A DNA stretch of 64,000 nt from Treponema sp. GTDB taxonomy: Bacteria; Spirochaetota; Spirochaetia; Treponematales; Treponemataceae. The translations under genes and the position numbers were made by a program. The stretch is from positions 1 through 64,000 of the forward strand of contig JALCCK010000004.1 in NCBI GenBank assembly GCA_022640795.1, in the 5' to 3' direction. Position 1 is the first letter of the stretch. Each line of letters begins with the position of its first letter. The notes under the pieces were generated by a model. That model was not told the origin of the DNA and made no database searches. It saw only the letters and a program-made list of their open reading frames with translations. Below are positions 26,841 to 35,134 of this stretch, piece after piece.

Positions 26841-28166
26841 ATGACAGCAAAAGAAATCGCTGAAGTGCAGACATCAAACGTTCTGCTCGGATGGAGTAAA
26901 CAGGGCGGACTTAATCCGACCGTTGTCGACCATGCAGAAGGAATTTACATTTACGATACGGAAGGCAAACGCTACGCGGATATGTCTTCCGAACAGGTAA
27001 ACGTTAATGCGGGCTATGCAAATAAAGAAATGACGGAAGCGATAAAAGAACAGCTTGAAAAATTTGCATACGTTCAGGGGTCATGGGGCGTCGAAGCGCG
27101 GGCAAAGCTTGCAAAATCGATTATAGACCGTCTTCCTGACTGTTTCGGAAAAATTTTCTTCACAAACGGCGGTGCGGACGCAAATGAAAATGCTCTCAAA
27201 ATAGCCAGAATGTATACCGGCCGCTTTAAAGTCATGAGCCAGTACCGGTCCTATCACGGATCAACATTCGGTGCCGGTAACCTGACCGGAGAACCGCGTC
27301 ACTTTGCCCTTGAACCGTCAATTCCGGGATTTATCCATTTCCGCGGACCGTATTCGTATCAGGAGAAAATCAAGTTCCCTTCGGAAGATGAAGAATGCGA
27401 ATACTACGTCGGGAAACTCCGCGAACAGGTGATCTTTGAAGGCGGCGACCGGATTGCCGCAATCATCCTTGAAACGGTCATCGGTTCAAACGGAATCATC
27501 ATGTATCCCAAAAACTACCTCAAAGGCGTCCGCAAAATCTGCGACGAATTCGGCATCATGATGATCTGCGACGAAGTCATGGCCGGCTGGTACCGGACGG
27601 GAAAGATGTTCGCCTACATGAACTTCGACGTTACTCCGGACATTATTACCTTTGCAAAAGGCGTAAACTCAGGCTATATTCCGCTCGGCGGCTGTATCGT
27701 CAAAAACGAAATCGCCCGCTTCTTCGACGACAAATATTTAAGCTGCGGCTTAACCTATTCCGGCCATCCGCTTGCCTGTGCGGCAGGTTTTGCCTGTCAG
27801 GAATTCTATCTCAAAAACGACATCGAAGGTCACGTTCAGAAAGCCGGGAAACATCTTGGGAAACTGCTGGAAAACCTGAAAGCCAAGCATCCGTGTGTCG
27901 GCGACGTCCGCTACATCGGATTATTCAGCGGCGTTGAACTCGTAAAAGACCGTGCCACGCGCGAACCGCTCGTACCGTGGGGTCAGGATCCGAAAGGAAT
28001 CATGAGTACAATCGTAAAAGAACTCAAGACCCGCGGATTCTTTACTTATTCACACGAAAATGTCATCATTGTCGCACCGCCGCTTATCATCACGGAAGCA
28101 CAGCTGGACGAAGAACTTGCCGTACTCGATGAAGTTCTCTCCATTGTTGATAAGAAATATATTTAG
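26841..28166 (+). CDS. Class III aminotransferase (omega-amino acid:pyruvate type)
   Basis: A 441-residue PLP-dependent enzyme, RBS CGGAGG. Fold-type I class III motifs are present: TNGGADANENALKIAR (about 112-127), ICDEVMAGWYRTGK (about 240-253, the PLP-ring Asp), and FAKGVNSGYIPLGG with the Schiff-base Lys (about 271). It should move an amino group from an omega-amino acid to a 2-oxo acid, leaving a semialdehyde or aldehyde. Candidates are 4-aminobutyrate, beta-alanine, taurine or a diamine. The following iron alcohol dehydrogenase would reduce the resulting aldehyde, as in GABA to 4-hydroxybutyrate or taurine to isethionate. The sequence alone does not choose among these. Confidence 0.88.
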   Translation: MTAKEIAEVQTSNVLLGWSKQGGLNPTVVDHAEGIYIYDTEGKRYADMSSEQVNVNAGYANKEMTEAIKEQLEKFAYVQGSWGVEARAKLAKSIIDRLPDCFGKIFFTNGGADANENALKIARMYTGRFKVMSQYRSYHGSTFGAGNLTGEPRHFALEPSIPGFIHFRGPYSYQEKIKFPSEDEECEYYVGKLREQVIFEGGDRIAAIILETVIGSNGIIMYPKNYLKGVRKICDEFGIMMICDEVMAGWYRTGKMFAYMNFDVTPDIITFAKGVNSGYIPLGGCIVKNEIARFFDDKYLSCGLTYSGHPLACAAGFACQEFYLKNDIEGHVQKAGKHLGKLLENLKAKHPCVGDVRYIGLFSGVELVKDRATREPLVPWGQDPKGIMSTIVKELKTRGFFTYSHENVIIVAPPLIITEAQLDEELAVLDEVLSIVDKKYI

Positions 28167-28195
28167 GGCGTTTGAAGTTTTTAAAAGAGGTTTTT

Positions 28196-29350
28196 ATGTT
28201 TAATTTTACGACTGCGCCGCGCACGATCGTGGGTGAAGGCGCTCTTGAACAGGCTGCTCCGTATCTTAAGGAATTCGGAAAAAAAGCGCTGATTGTAACG
28301 GGAAAAATAATCACAAAAACGGGACGTGCAGGACAGGTTCAGAAGGTGCTTGCCGGTCTCGGAATAGATTCCGTCATTTACAATGACCTGCCGGGTGAAC
28401 CGGACGACCTGATGATTTATGCCGGCGTCAAAGTCTTCAAGGACGAAAAATGCGACTTTATCATCGGGCTGGGCGGCGGAACTCCGCTTGATACGGCAAA
28501 AGCCGTCGCTGCGATGGCCGTTCTTCCCGGCAAGTTAATAGATTACTTCGGAAAGGAAATGAAAGGTGATTTTGCGCCGCTTGTCCTCATCCCGACGACA
28601 GCGGGAACCGGTTCTGAAGTTACGAAATATATCGTTTATACGGATACGCCGACAGACTCGAAGCTTCTGCTGAAAGGAGATGCTCTTTTACCGAAAATTG
28701 CAGTAATCGACTACACCTACACAGTCAGCGCACCTGCTTCAATCACGATAAATACGGGAATGGATGCGCTGACCCACGCCGTTGAAAGCTATACGTGCCG
28801 CAAAGCAAATCCCGTTACGGATATGTTCTGTCTTGATGCCGTTAAAAGAATTTTCAAATACCTTCCGGTTGCAGCAAAAGACGGAACAGACAAAGAAGCG
28901 CGTGAAAATATGTCTCTGGCAGCATATGAAGCGGGAGTTGCGATCAATACATCCCCGACGACGATCGTACACGGAATGAGTCGTCCGATCGGTGCTCTGT
29001 TCCACGTTCCACACGGAATTTCAAATGCAATGCTCATCGTCGAATGTCTGCGCGCAGTCCTCGAAGGCTGCTACGGACGCTTTGCACGCCTCGGCATCGA
29101 AATCGGTGCGGCAGATGCAAAAGACACCCCGAAAGTCGCAGCGGAAAAATTTCTCGGTGCCCTTGAATCTTTTACCAGGGGGTTGAACGTTCCGACGCTG
29201 CGCGAATACGGTATTAATCTTGAAAAATTTGCTGCTATGGAAGATAAAATGGCAACTGATTCTCTTGCGTCGGGTAGTCCTGCAAACTGCTATAAGGTTC
29301 TGACAAAAGAAGAAGAAATCAAGGTTTATGACGTTTTGAGAAACAAGTAA
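28196..29350 (+). CDS. Iron-containing alcohol dehydrogenase (group III)
   Basis: A 384-residue enzyme. ATG 28196 has AAGAGG five bases upstream; eight extra in-frame residues upstream lack an RBS. The NAD-binding GLGGGTPLDTAKA (about 91-103) and TTAGTGSEVT (about 134-143) are intact. The metal ligands lie in MDALTHAVESY (Asp and His, about 190-200) and in IVHGMSRPIGALFHVPHG (two His, about 256-273). It is 29 bases downstream of the aminotransferase and probably cotranscribed, reducing the aldehyde that enzyme makes and recycling NADH in fermentation. Substrate is undetermined: succinate semialdehyde, malonate semialdehyde and sulfoacetaldehyde are all plausible. Confidence 0.9.
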   Translation: MFNFTTAPRTIVGEGALEQAAPYLKEFGKKALIVTGKIITKTGRAGQVQKVLAGLGIDSVIYNDLPGEPDDLMIYAGVKVFKDEKCDFIIGLGGGTPLDTAKAVAAMAVLPGKLIDYFGKEMKGDFAPLVLIPTTAGTGSEVTKYIVYTDTPTDSKLLLKGDALLPKIAVIDYTYTVSAPASITINTGMDALTHAVESYTCRKANPVTDMFCLDAVKRIFKYLPVAAKDGTDKEARENMSLAAYEAGVAINTSPTTIVHGMSRPIGALFHVPHGISNAMLIVECLRAVLEGCYGRFARLGIEIGAADAKDTPKVAAEKFLGALESFTRGLNVPTLREYGINLEKFAAMEDKMATDSLASGSPANCYKVLTKEEEIKVYDVLRNK

Positions 29351-29445
29351 GTTTTCTTCACAAGAACATAGGTAGAAAAACAGGACGCTGTTTCAGAAAT
29401 ATATGAGGAAGATTTCCGATAGCGTCAGATAAAGAGGGGGTGTAC

Positions 29446-29572
29446 CATACGACATACCTCTTTTACGTATTGATTCTCCCGTATTTTGCCTCTACAATGC
29501 GATGAGCTTTTTTTTAGAATCGTTTATACTATATAATTCGTTATCGTCAACTATATTTGCCGATCGTAAAGG
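29446..29572. repeat. Intergenic duplicate, copy 2 (XRE upstream)
   Basis: Homologous to 25194-25319 in the same orientation, 4.25 kb apart. It starts at CAT, equivalent to the azlC start codon: on the minus strand GAGGTATGTCGTATG mirrors azlC's GAGGTACGCCATATG, but the frame then stops after seven codons. The azlC-side -35 has decayed from TTGACA to TCGGCA. A plus-strand TATAAT (29532-29537) may serve the XRE gene. Confidence 0.85.
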
Positions 29573-29581
29573 ATAACGCGT

Positions 29582-30130
29582 ATGGAACTGAATGATATAA
29601 TTGCCGCAAACCTGAACAGGCTCAGAACCGGACGGCATCTGAGTCTCGGGCAGCTGGCGGAATTATCCGGCATAAGCAAAGTTATGCTTTCTCAGATTGA
29701 AAAGGGAGATGCGAATCCTTCAATCAACACAATCTGGAAAATTGCAAGAGGACTCAAAGTTCCCTATACAAAGCTGCTGGACGAGCCGGCAAGGAACGCG
29801 GTGCTCGTAAAAAAAACAGACGGCAGGGAACAGGAAAATGAAGAAAATACCTGCCGCATCTTCTGCTATTTTACCAGCACGCCGACCCGGAATTTTGAAC
29901 TGTTCCGTATGGAACTGGATCCACATTCATCGAACGACTCAGTCGGGCATTCGGAAAAATCGGAGGAATATGTGTATGTCACAGACGGCGAACTGGTACT
30001 GCAGACAGACGGAACTTCTTATACCCTGCAGGAAGGAGATGCGATAAGTTTTGATTCGTCAAAACCGCATACCTACAGCAACCTTCAGGACCGTCCGCTT
30101 ACTTGTATCGTTATAAATTATTATCCGTAG
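29582..30130 (+). CDS. XRE family regulator with cupin sensor domain
   Basis: A 182-residue protein. Residues 5-60 are a helix-turn-helix of the Cro/C1 type (LNRLRTGRHLSLGQLAELSG, then SKVMLSQIEKGDANPSINT). Residues 105-182 form a cupin 2 domain with HSEKSEEYVYVTDGEL, QEGDAISFDSSKPHTY. This is the architecture of regulators such as PuuR and SutR. Such genes are often divergent from azlCD, and the upstream 127 bp here is homologous to the azlC promoter region, so azlCD is a likely target even though 4.4 kb now separate them (inference). AAAGGA eight bases before the ATG serves as RBS. Confidence 0.92.
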   Translation: MELNDIIAANLNRLRTGRHLSLGQLAELSGISKVMLSQIEKGDANPSINTIWKIARGLKVPYTKLLDEPARNAVLVKKTDGREQENEENTCRIFCYFTSTPTRNFELFRMELDPHSSNDSVGHSEKSEEYVYVTDGELVLQTDGTSYTLQEGDAISFDSSKPHTYSNLQDRPLTCIVINYYP

Positions 30131-30173
30131 TGTATCAGTCCGGTTGGTACGCGATGGAAAAATCATAGCAAGA

Positions 30174-31703
30174 TTATTTACCGCTTGCAGGACATGACGT
30201 ACGCCCGTATAAGACAGTCAAATCGAAGATAGCACCAGCCAGTGTTTTCGTGAACACTTCGTCTTTTACCCGCCACTGCCAGTTTTTCCCTATCGTTCCA
30301 GGAGTATTGATGCGGGCTTCGCGTCCGTAAGACAGATAATCCTGAAAAGGTATGACGGCTGTATCGGCAACGCTGGCAAGCGCGGCGCGAACAAACGAAC
30401 GAGCAAAATCTGCTTCAGAGGCTGTGTTCAGATACTTCTTTGCAAGTTCGACATCGCAGGCAGGGGCACTGAACTGCCAGTCATATGTCGTAGTATTATC
30501 ATGGGTCCCTGTATACACGACACAATTTCTGCCATAATTATGCGGCAGATAATCGCTCTGTTCCCGGGAATCGAAAGCGAACTGTAATACCTTCATACCG
30601 GGAAACCCGCTTTTCTGAACAAGTTCCCTTACATCATCAGTCAAATATCCTAAATCTTCCGCAATGACTGCTGCACCGGGAAGTTCTTTCTTTATTGCAG
30701 CAATAAGCTCTTCGCCGGGGGCTTTTATCCACGTACCACCCCGGGCAGTTTTATTTTCGGCAGGTATGGAATAATAACCGGCAAAACCGCGGAAATGATC
30801 GATGCGGACAACATCGTATACTTCTTCTGCATAACTCATCCTCCTGAGCCACCATTCGAATCCTGTCCGCCGGTGATACTCCCAGTCGTAGAGAGGATTC
30901 CCCCACAACTGTCCGTCTGAAGTAAATGCATCAGGCGGGCACCCGGCGACTGCTGCCGGTTCAAGATTCCCATCCACCTGAAAGAGTTCCCGATGTCCCC
31001 ATAAATCGGATGAATCACGGGCAACGTAAATCGGAATATCTCCGATAACTTTTATCCCGTTTTTGTGAGCATATGATTTCAATCTTTTCCATTGAGTAAA
31101 AAAAATATACTGAATAATTTTTCTAAACTTTATACGGTCCGACAAACGAGCCGCGGCTTTCTGCATTGCTGCCTGTTCACGTGTTCTGACTGCCGTTTCC
31201 CAGGTAGAAAACGCTCTCATACCGTTTTCTTCTTTTAGTGCCATAAAAAGCGCATAGTCGTCGAGCCAGTCTGCATTTTTCTCCTGAAAATAACGAAAAT
31301 CTGTAGTATCAGAATCAAATCTGGCCGCAGCACATTCGAGCAGCCTCAATCGTGTTTTATAGAGCATCCCGTAATCGACTGTAGTTGCATCACCGGTAAA
31401 AGTGTATTCCCGCAGTTCGGTCGCTGTCAGCAGTTTTTCTTCAACAAGCATATCCAAATCAATAAAATAAGGATTCGCGGCAAAAGCAGAAAAACTCTGA
31501 TACGGACTGTCACCGTAACCGGTCGGTCCGACAGGAAGAATCTGCCAGTATGTCTGACCGGCAGATTTCAAGAAATCTATAAAGCGGTATGCATCGCTGC
31601 CGATGGAGCCAATCCCGTATCGGGACGGAAGACTAAAAATCGGCAGCAGAATACCGGCTGTACGGGTAGAATTATTTTTTGTGTTCAGTTTTCCGAAATC
31701 CAT
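30174..31703 (-). CDS. malQ: 4-alpha-glucanotransferase (amylomaltase)
   Basis: A 509-residue GH77 enzyme that transfers alpha-1,4-glucan segments between maltodextrins in the cytoplasm. ATG 31703 begins 5 bases after the upstream permease stop; a longer frame overlapping the permease is not family-like. Motifs are GILLPIFSLPSRYGIGSIG (about 17-35), YWQILPVGPTGYGDSPYQS (about 52-70), VIGDIPIYVARDSSD (about 222-236), VRIDHFRGF with the nucleophile Asp (about 294-302), VIAEDLGYLT with the acid/base Glu (about 342-351) and YTGTHDNTTT (about 394-403). Its place at the end of a sugar ABC operon implies imported maltodextrins. Confidence 0.95.
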   Translation of the reverse strand: MDFGKLNTKNNSTRTAGILLPIFSLPSRYGIGSIGSDAYRFIDFLKSAGQTYWQILPVGPTGYGDSPYQSFSAFAANPYFIDLDMLVEEKLLTATELREYTFTGDATTVDYGMLYKTRLRLLECAAARFDSDTTDFRYFQEKNADWLDDYALFMALKEENGMRAFSTWETAVRTREQAAMQKAAARLSDRIKFRKIIQYIFFTQWKRLKSYAHKNGIKVIGDIPIYVARDSSDLWGHRELFQVDGNLEPAAVAGCPPDAFTSDGQLWGNPLYDWEYHRRTGFEWWLRRMSYAEEVYDVVRIDHFRGFAGYYSIPAENKTARGGTWIKAPGEELIAAIKKELPGAAVIAEDLGYLTDDVRELVQKSGFPGMKVLQFAFDSREQSDYLPHNYGRNCVVYTGTHDNTTTYDWQFSAPACDVELAKKYLNTASEADFARSFVRAALASVADTAVIPFQDYLSYGREARINTPGTIGKNWQWRVKDEVFTKTLAGAIFDLTVLYGRTSCPASGK

Positions 31704-31708
31704 CTGGA

Positions 31709-32545
31709 TCAGCCTTTTACAGCACCGGAAACGATGCCGTGAATGATATATTTCTGACACGTCAGGTAAAACACAATGACCGGAACGATTGTCATAACAA
31801 GAACCGCCATCATCGCCCCCATATCTCTGGAGCCGTATCCTCCCTGCAGATACTGTACGGCAATGGAAAGCGTTCTATATCTGTTTCCGATTATAAGGAA
31901 CGGCAGAAGATAGTCGTTCCATATCCACATAGTATTTAAAATCGCAACCGTTACGGATATAGGTTTAAGTATCGGAAATACAACATGGCTGAATACCTGC
32001 AGCGGCGAGCAGCCGTCTATCAGCGCAGATTCTTCTATTTCCAGCGGAACAGATTTTACGAAACCACTGTACATAAAGACTGACAGTCCCGAACCGAACC
32101 CAAGATAGATAAACGGGATACCGATAAGATTATCGATATGCAGAAAATTAGCCGTTTTTGCCATTGTAAACATAACCATTTGAAACGGCACGACCATTGA
32201 AAAAACAAGTAATGCAAGCAGCATTTTCGTATACAGTGTTTTTATTCGTGTCATACTCCATGCTGCGAGAGAATCAAAAATGATAATAAGAAACACAGAA
32301 GATACAGTAATAAAGAAGGTATACCAGAATGCATGAAAAAATTTTGTCTTTTGTACACCTGAAATATAGTTGTCAAAACCGACAAAGGTATCGGCAGACG
32401 GCAGTTTAAAAGGCATATCTGAAATAAAAAAACGGCCTTTGAAAGAATTCATCAGGACGATAAAAACGGGAAACAGAAAAATGACTGCAAGGATTATAAG
32501 TATGACAAATCCAATGGAATCATTGACACTTCTTCGCTCTGTCAT
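31709..32545 (-). CDS. Carbohydrate ABC transporter permease (MalG type)
   Basis: A 278-residue inner-membrane protein with six helices. The coupling-helix EAA motif is EESALIDGCSPLQVFSHVVFP (about 168-188). Typical CUT1-family end: KYIIHGIVSGAVKG. Its ATG overlaps the stop of the other permease by 4 bases. The ATPase for this transporter is not encoded here, as is common for CUT1 systems that share an MsmX/MalK-type ATPase. Confidence 0.93.
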   Translation of the reverse strand: MTERRSVNDSIGFVILIILAVIFLFPVFIVLMNSFKGRFFISDMPFKLPSADTFVGFDNYISGVQKTKFFHAFWYTFFITVSSVFLIIIFDSLAAWSMTRIKTLYTKMLLALLVFSMVVPFQMVMFTMAKTANFLHIDNLIGIPFIYLGFGSGLSVFMYSGFVKSVPLEIEESALIDGCSPLQVFSHVVFPILKPISVTVAILNTMWIWNDYLLPFLIIGNRYRTLSIAVQYLQGGYGSRDMGAMMAVLVMTIVPVIVFYLTCQKYIIHGIVSGAVKG

Positions 32546-33384
32546 GCGGTGACCTCCTTTCTGCTGGTAAGTTTAAGTTGTATGAGGACGATTCCGGATA
32601 CGAGTAATGAGAAAACGACTGCTTTAGCCTGTCCGATTCCTTCCGAATGTACGGAACCGAAGAAGGTATTGTAAATATTAAGAGCCAGCATTTCCGACTG
32701 GCGGGACGGAGCACCGGCAGTCAGAGAAAGGTTCTGATCAAAAAGTTTAAAGGAATTAGTAAGTGTCAGAAAAAGACATATTGTAATTGCAGGCATGACC
32801 ATCGGAATTATAACATTACGTAATACTTGTAGAGGTGAAGCGCCATCTACTCTGGCAGCGTCCAGCAGATCTTCGGAAACATTTTGTATACTTGCGATAT
32901 AGATGATCATCATATATCCGACCATCTGCCAGTTCATAAGTATGACCAGTCCCCAGAATCCGTATTTAGGATCGGTTGTCAGCGTTGCATTGGGATAGAG
33001 AATACCATTCAGAATCAGCTGCCAGATATAGCCGAGAACGATACCACCGATAAGGTTCGGCATGAAAAAAATCGTACGAAAAAGATTTGTACCTCTGATT
33101 TTCCTTGTTAAAAGGAGAGCAAGACAGAATGCAACGAGATTGACACTAATAACCGAGACGACTGCAAATTTTACCGTAAACCACAGCGAATTAAGAAACG
33201 TTTTGTCATCTGCAAAAGCTTTTATATAATTGCTGAGTCCCGTCCATCTTGAGTCCGTTACAGTCGTAAACTGTGTAAATGAGAGATATATTCCAAGGAA
33301 AAAAGGAATCAGAAATGCTACGGCAAAGGCAACAAAAACCGGTAAAGTAAAAAGAAAGACGTATTTTTTTAAATCTTTCTGCAT
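32542..33384 (-). CDS. Carbohydrate ABC transporter permease (MalF type)
   Basis: A 280-residue six-helix permease. It contains FLIPFFLGIYLSF (about 24-36), FMPNLIGGIVLGYIW (about 108-122) and the EAA motif DLLDAARVDGASPLQVLRNVIIP (about 176-198, abbreviated by position). RBS is GGAG. It follows the binding-protein gene after a hairpin with a U tract (33396-33439), which should reduce permease expression relative to the binding protein. Confidence 0.93.
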   Translation of the reverse strand: MQKDLKKYVFLFTLPVFVAFAVAFLIPFFLGIYLSFTQFTTVTDSRWTGLSNYIKAFADDKTFLNSLWFTVKFAVVSVISVNLVAFCLALLLTRKIRGTNLFRTIFFMPNLIGGIVLGYIWQLILNGILYPNATLTTDPKYGFWGLVILMNWQMVGYMMIIYIASIQNVSEDLLDAARVDGASPLQVLRNVIIPMVMPAITICLFLTLTNSFKLFDQNLSLTAGAPSRQSEMLALNIYNTFFGSVHSEGIGQAKAVVFSLLVSGIVLIQLKLTSRKEVTA

Positions 33385-33395
33385 AAATTCTCCTT

Positions 33396-33439
33396 AAAAA
33401 AACAGTGAGGAGGGCTGCTACCACCTGCCTCACTGTTTT
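33396..33439 (-). terminator. Readthrough terminator between binding-protein and permease genes
   Basis: AAAACAGTGAGG (33399-33410) and CCTCACTGTTTT (33428-33439) form a perfect 12-bp stem with a 17-base loop. On the minus strand it is followed by seven T. It lies inside the operon, just before the permease RBS, so it should act as a partial terminator and stabilise the upstream transcript. Confidence 0.85.
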
Positions 33440-33470
33440 GCGCTGTCCGTCTGTCTAACGGAATGAAATT

Positions 33471-34853
33471 TTATTGTGACAGTTTTGCTTTTTCAGTTTT
33501 CCAGTCATCAACAACAATATTTTTTACGTCGTTCCAGGATTTCTGGCCCTGTGCATATTCAAGCAGAGCACCGCCGACCGCATCTTTATAATCCTGCGAC
33601 GGGAAAGCAGCAAACGACCACGCTACCGAGGTAACGCCCTTCTTACCCATCCAGCGGGTAATCTCTTTGGCCAGCGGATCTGCAGGACGTTCGCTGTCCG
33701 AGAAAGAATCGAACGGAGCGATGAAACCGAGTTTATTTGTAACAAAATCTTTTCCTTTCTGACTTGTATACAGCCAGTTCAGGAAATCAGCAGAGGCCTT
33801 CTGTTTTGCTTCGGAAGCCTTGCTGTTAATACAGAAATAGTTTTCCGTTCCGATACAGAGGCCTTCTTTTTCTTCTCCCTGAGCACCGATATAAATCGGC
33901 ATGAATTTAATATCATCTGCGTTTACGACATTACCTTTAACACCGCTTATCTGAGACCATGCCCAGTTTCCGTTCTGGACCATTGCAACTTTTCCCATTG
34001 CGAATTCAGCCATGGAATCATCGACAGATTTACTACCAAGCAGTGCCTTGGGTGTAATAGAATTATTGATATACAAATCAAAAATATTCTTATAATTATC
34101 ACCGTATTTGAAAGTAACCTCTTTCGCTGCAAGACCGGTAAGGATCGTACTCGTATCGGGAGCCGCATCTTTCCATTCGTAATACATCGGCATATTCAAC
34201 AGATGTGTCTGCCATCGCCAGTCTTCACCTTTCAAAAGCGACGTAGAGGCAAATACTCCTGAAATTCCGAGTACAGCCTTGTTTTTTGTCATGTCTTCGA
34301 CGACAGCTTTTAATGTTTTAAAGTCTCTGATTTCGTCAGCTGAAGATATGGAAACGGCTTTATTTGGAAGTGCAAAGTATTTTTTCATGATTGCATTGTT
34401 ATAAATGATTCCGTATCCCTCTACGACATACGGTACACCGTATACACCGTCGCCGCTTGTAACAGCAAGGCTCTTGTCCATCAGATGGCTGTAGAATTCC
34501 GTACCTTTAAGATCAGCACAGTAGTCTTTCCAATTCTGATATCCGACCGGTCCGTTAATCTGGAAAATAGTCGGCGGATTTGATTTTGCAATTTCAGATT
34601 TTAGTGTCTGCTCATACGTTCCGCTTGCAGCTGTCATAACGTTGACCTTTACACCAGTCTCCGCCTGATATTCTTTCGCAATCGCATCGTATACGTCTGC
34701 TATTTCCGGTTTAAAATTGAGAAAATAAATTTCACCGGCACCTTCTCCTTTTTTCGCAGCAGTACCTGAAGAATCCTTGTTTCCCCCGGCAAAAATCATG
34801 GCCGGAACCAAAGCAGCCGCCAGCAGAGCTGCCATACATTTTGTTTTTTTCAT
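33471..34853 (-). CDS. Extracellular sugar-binding protein of CUT1 ABC transporter
   Basis: A 460-residue family 1 solute-binding protein. ATG 34853 has GGAGG five bases upstream. Residues 1-23 are a signal peptide ending MIFAGGNKDSSG; there is no lipobox Cys, so the mature protein is either soluble in the periplasm or held in an unusual way. The mature part shows YQAETGVKVNVMTAASGTY (about 60-78), FQINGPVGYQNW, FAMGKVAMVQNGNWAW-like segment (about 280-296) and WLYTSQKGKDF. Neighbouring malQ points to maltodextrin as ligand. It is first in its operon, behind a strong promoter overlapping a LacI-type operator. Confidence 0.92.
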   Translation of the reverse strand: MKKTKCMAALLAAALVPAMIFAGGNKDSSGTAAKKGEGAGEIYFLNFKPEIADVYDAIAKEYQAETGVKVNVMTAASGTYEQTLKSEIAKSNPPTIFQINGPVGYQNWKDYCADLKGTEFYSHLMDKSLAVTSGDGVYGVPYVVEGYGIIYNNAIMKKYFALPNKAVSISSADEIRDFKTLKAVVEDMTKNKAVLGISGVFASTSLLKGEDWRWQTHLLNMPMYYEWKDAAPDTSTILTGLAAKEVTFKYGDNYKNIFDLYINNSITPKALLGSKSVDDSMAEFAMGKVAMVQNGNWAWSQISGVKGNVVNADDIKFMPIYIGAQGEEKEGLCIGTENYFCINSKASEAKQKASADFLNWLYTSQKGKDFVTNKLGFIAPFDSFSDSERPADPLAKEITRWMGKKGVTSVAWSFAAFPSQDYKDAVGGALLEYAQGQKSWNDVKNIVVDDWKTEKAKLSQ

Positions 34854-34929
34854 AAAACCTCCTGACACTATCAGCCCGTTACGGATTAAGACAACAGATT
34901 TCTTTTTTTCCGATAACGCGTAGTATTTT

Positions 34930-34983
34930 TTCGAAAACTTTCGAATATTACTTTACGATATCATTGGTTCTGCAAATTGTCAA
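34930..34983 (-). promoter_or_regulatory. Promoter and LacI-type operator of the maltodextrin operon
   Basis: Minus-strand TTGACA (34978-34983) and TATCGT (34955-34960) are 17 bases apart. Immediately downstream TTCGAAA-AC-TTTCGAA (34930-34945) is an almost perfect palindrome. Its core CGAAAA(C/T)TTTCG recurs at the promoter of the adjacent lacI-family gene, which points to that protein as the repressor. Confidence 0.7.
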
Positions 34984-35134
34984 GAAAATACAGTCCTTTT
35001 CCCATTATGGAAACAACAGAAAAAAAGTTTAAGGGAATCCGGTAAAACACCGAACTGAATAAATGAAACATCGAAGTCAGGACAGCACGATTAAATTTTA
35101 TTACGTGAAAAAAAATTTGAAACTATGCAGTAAA

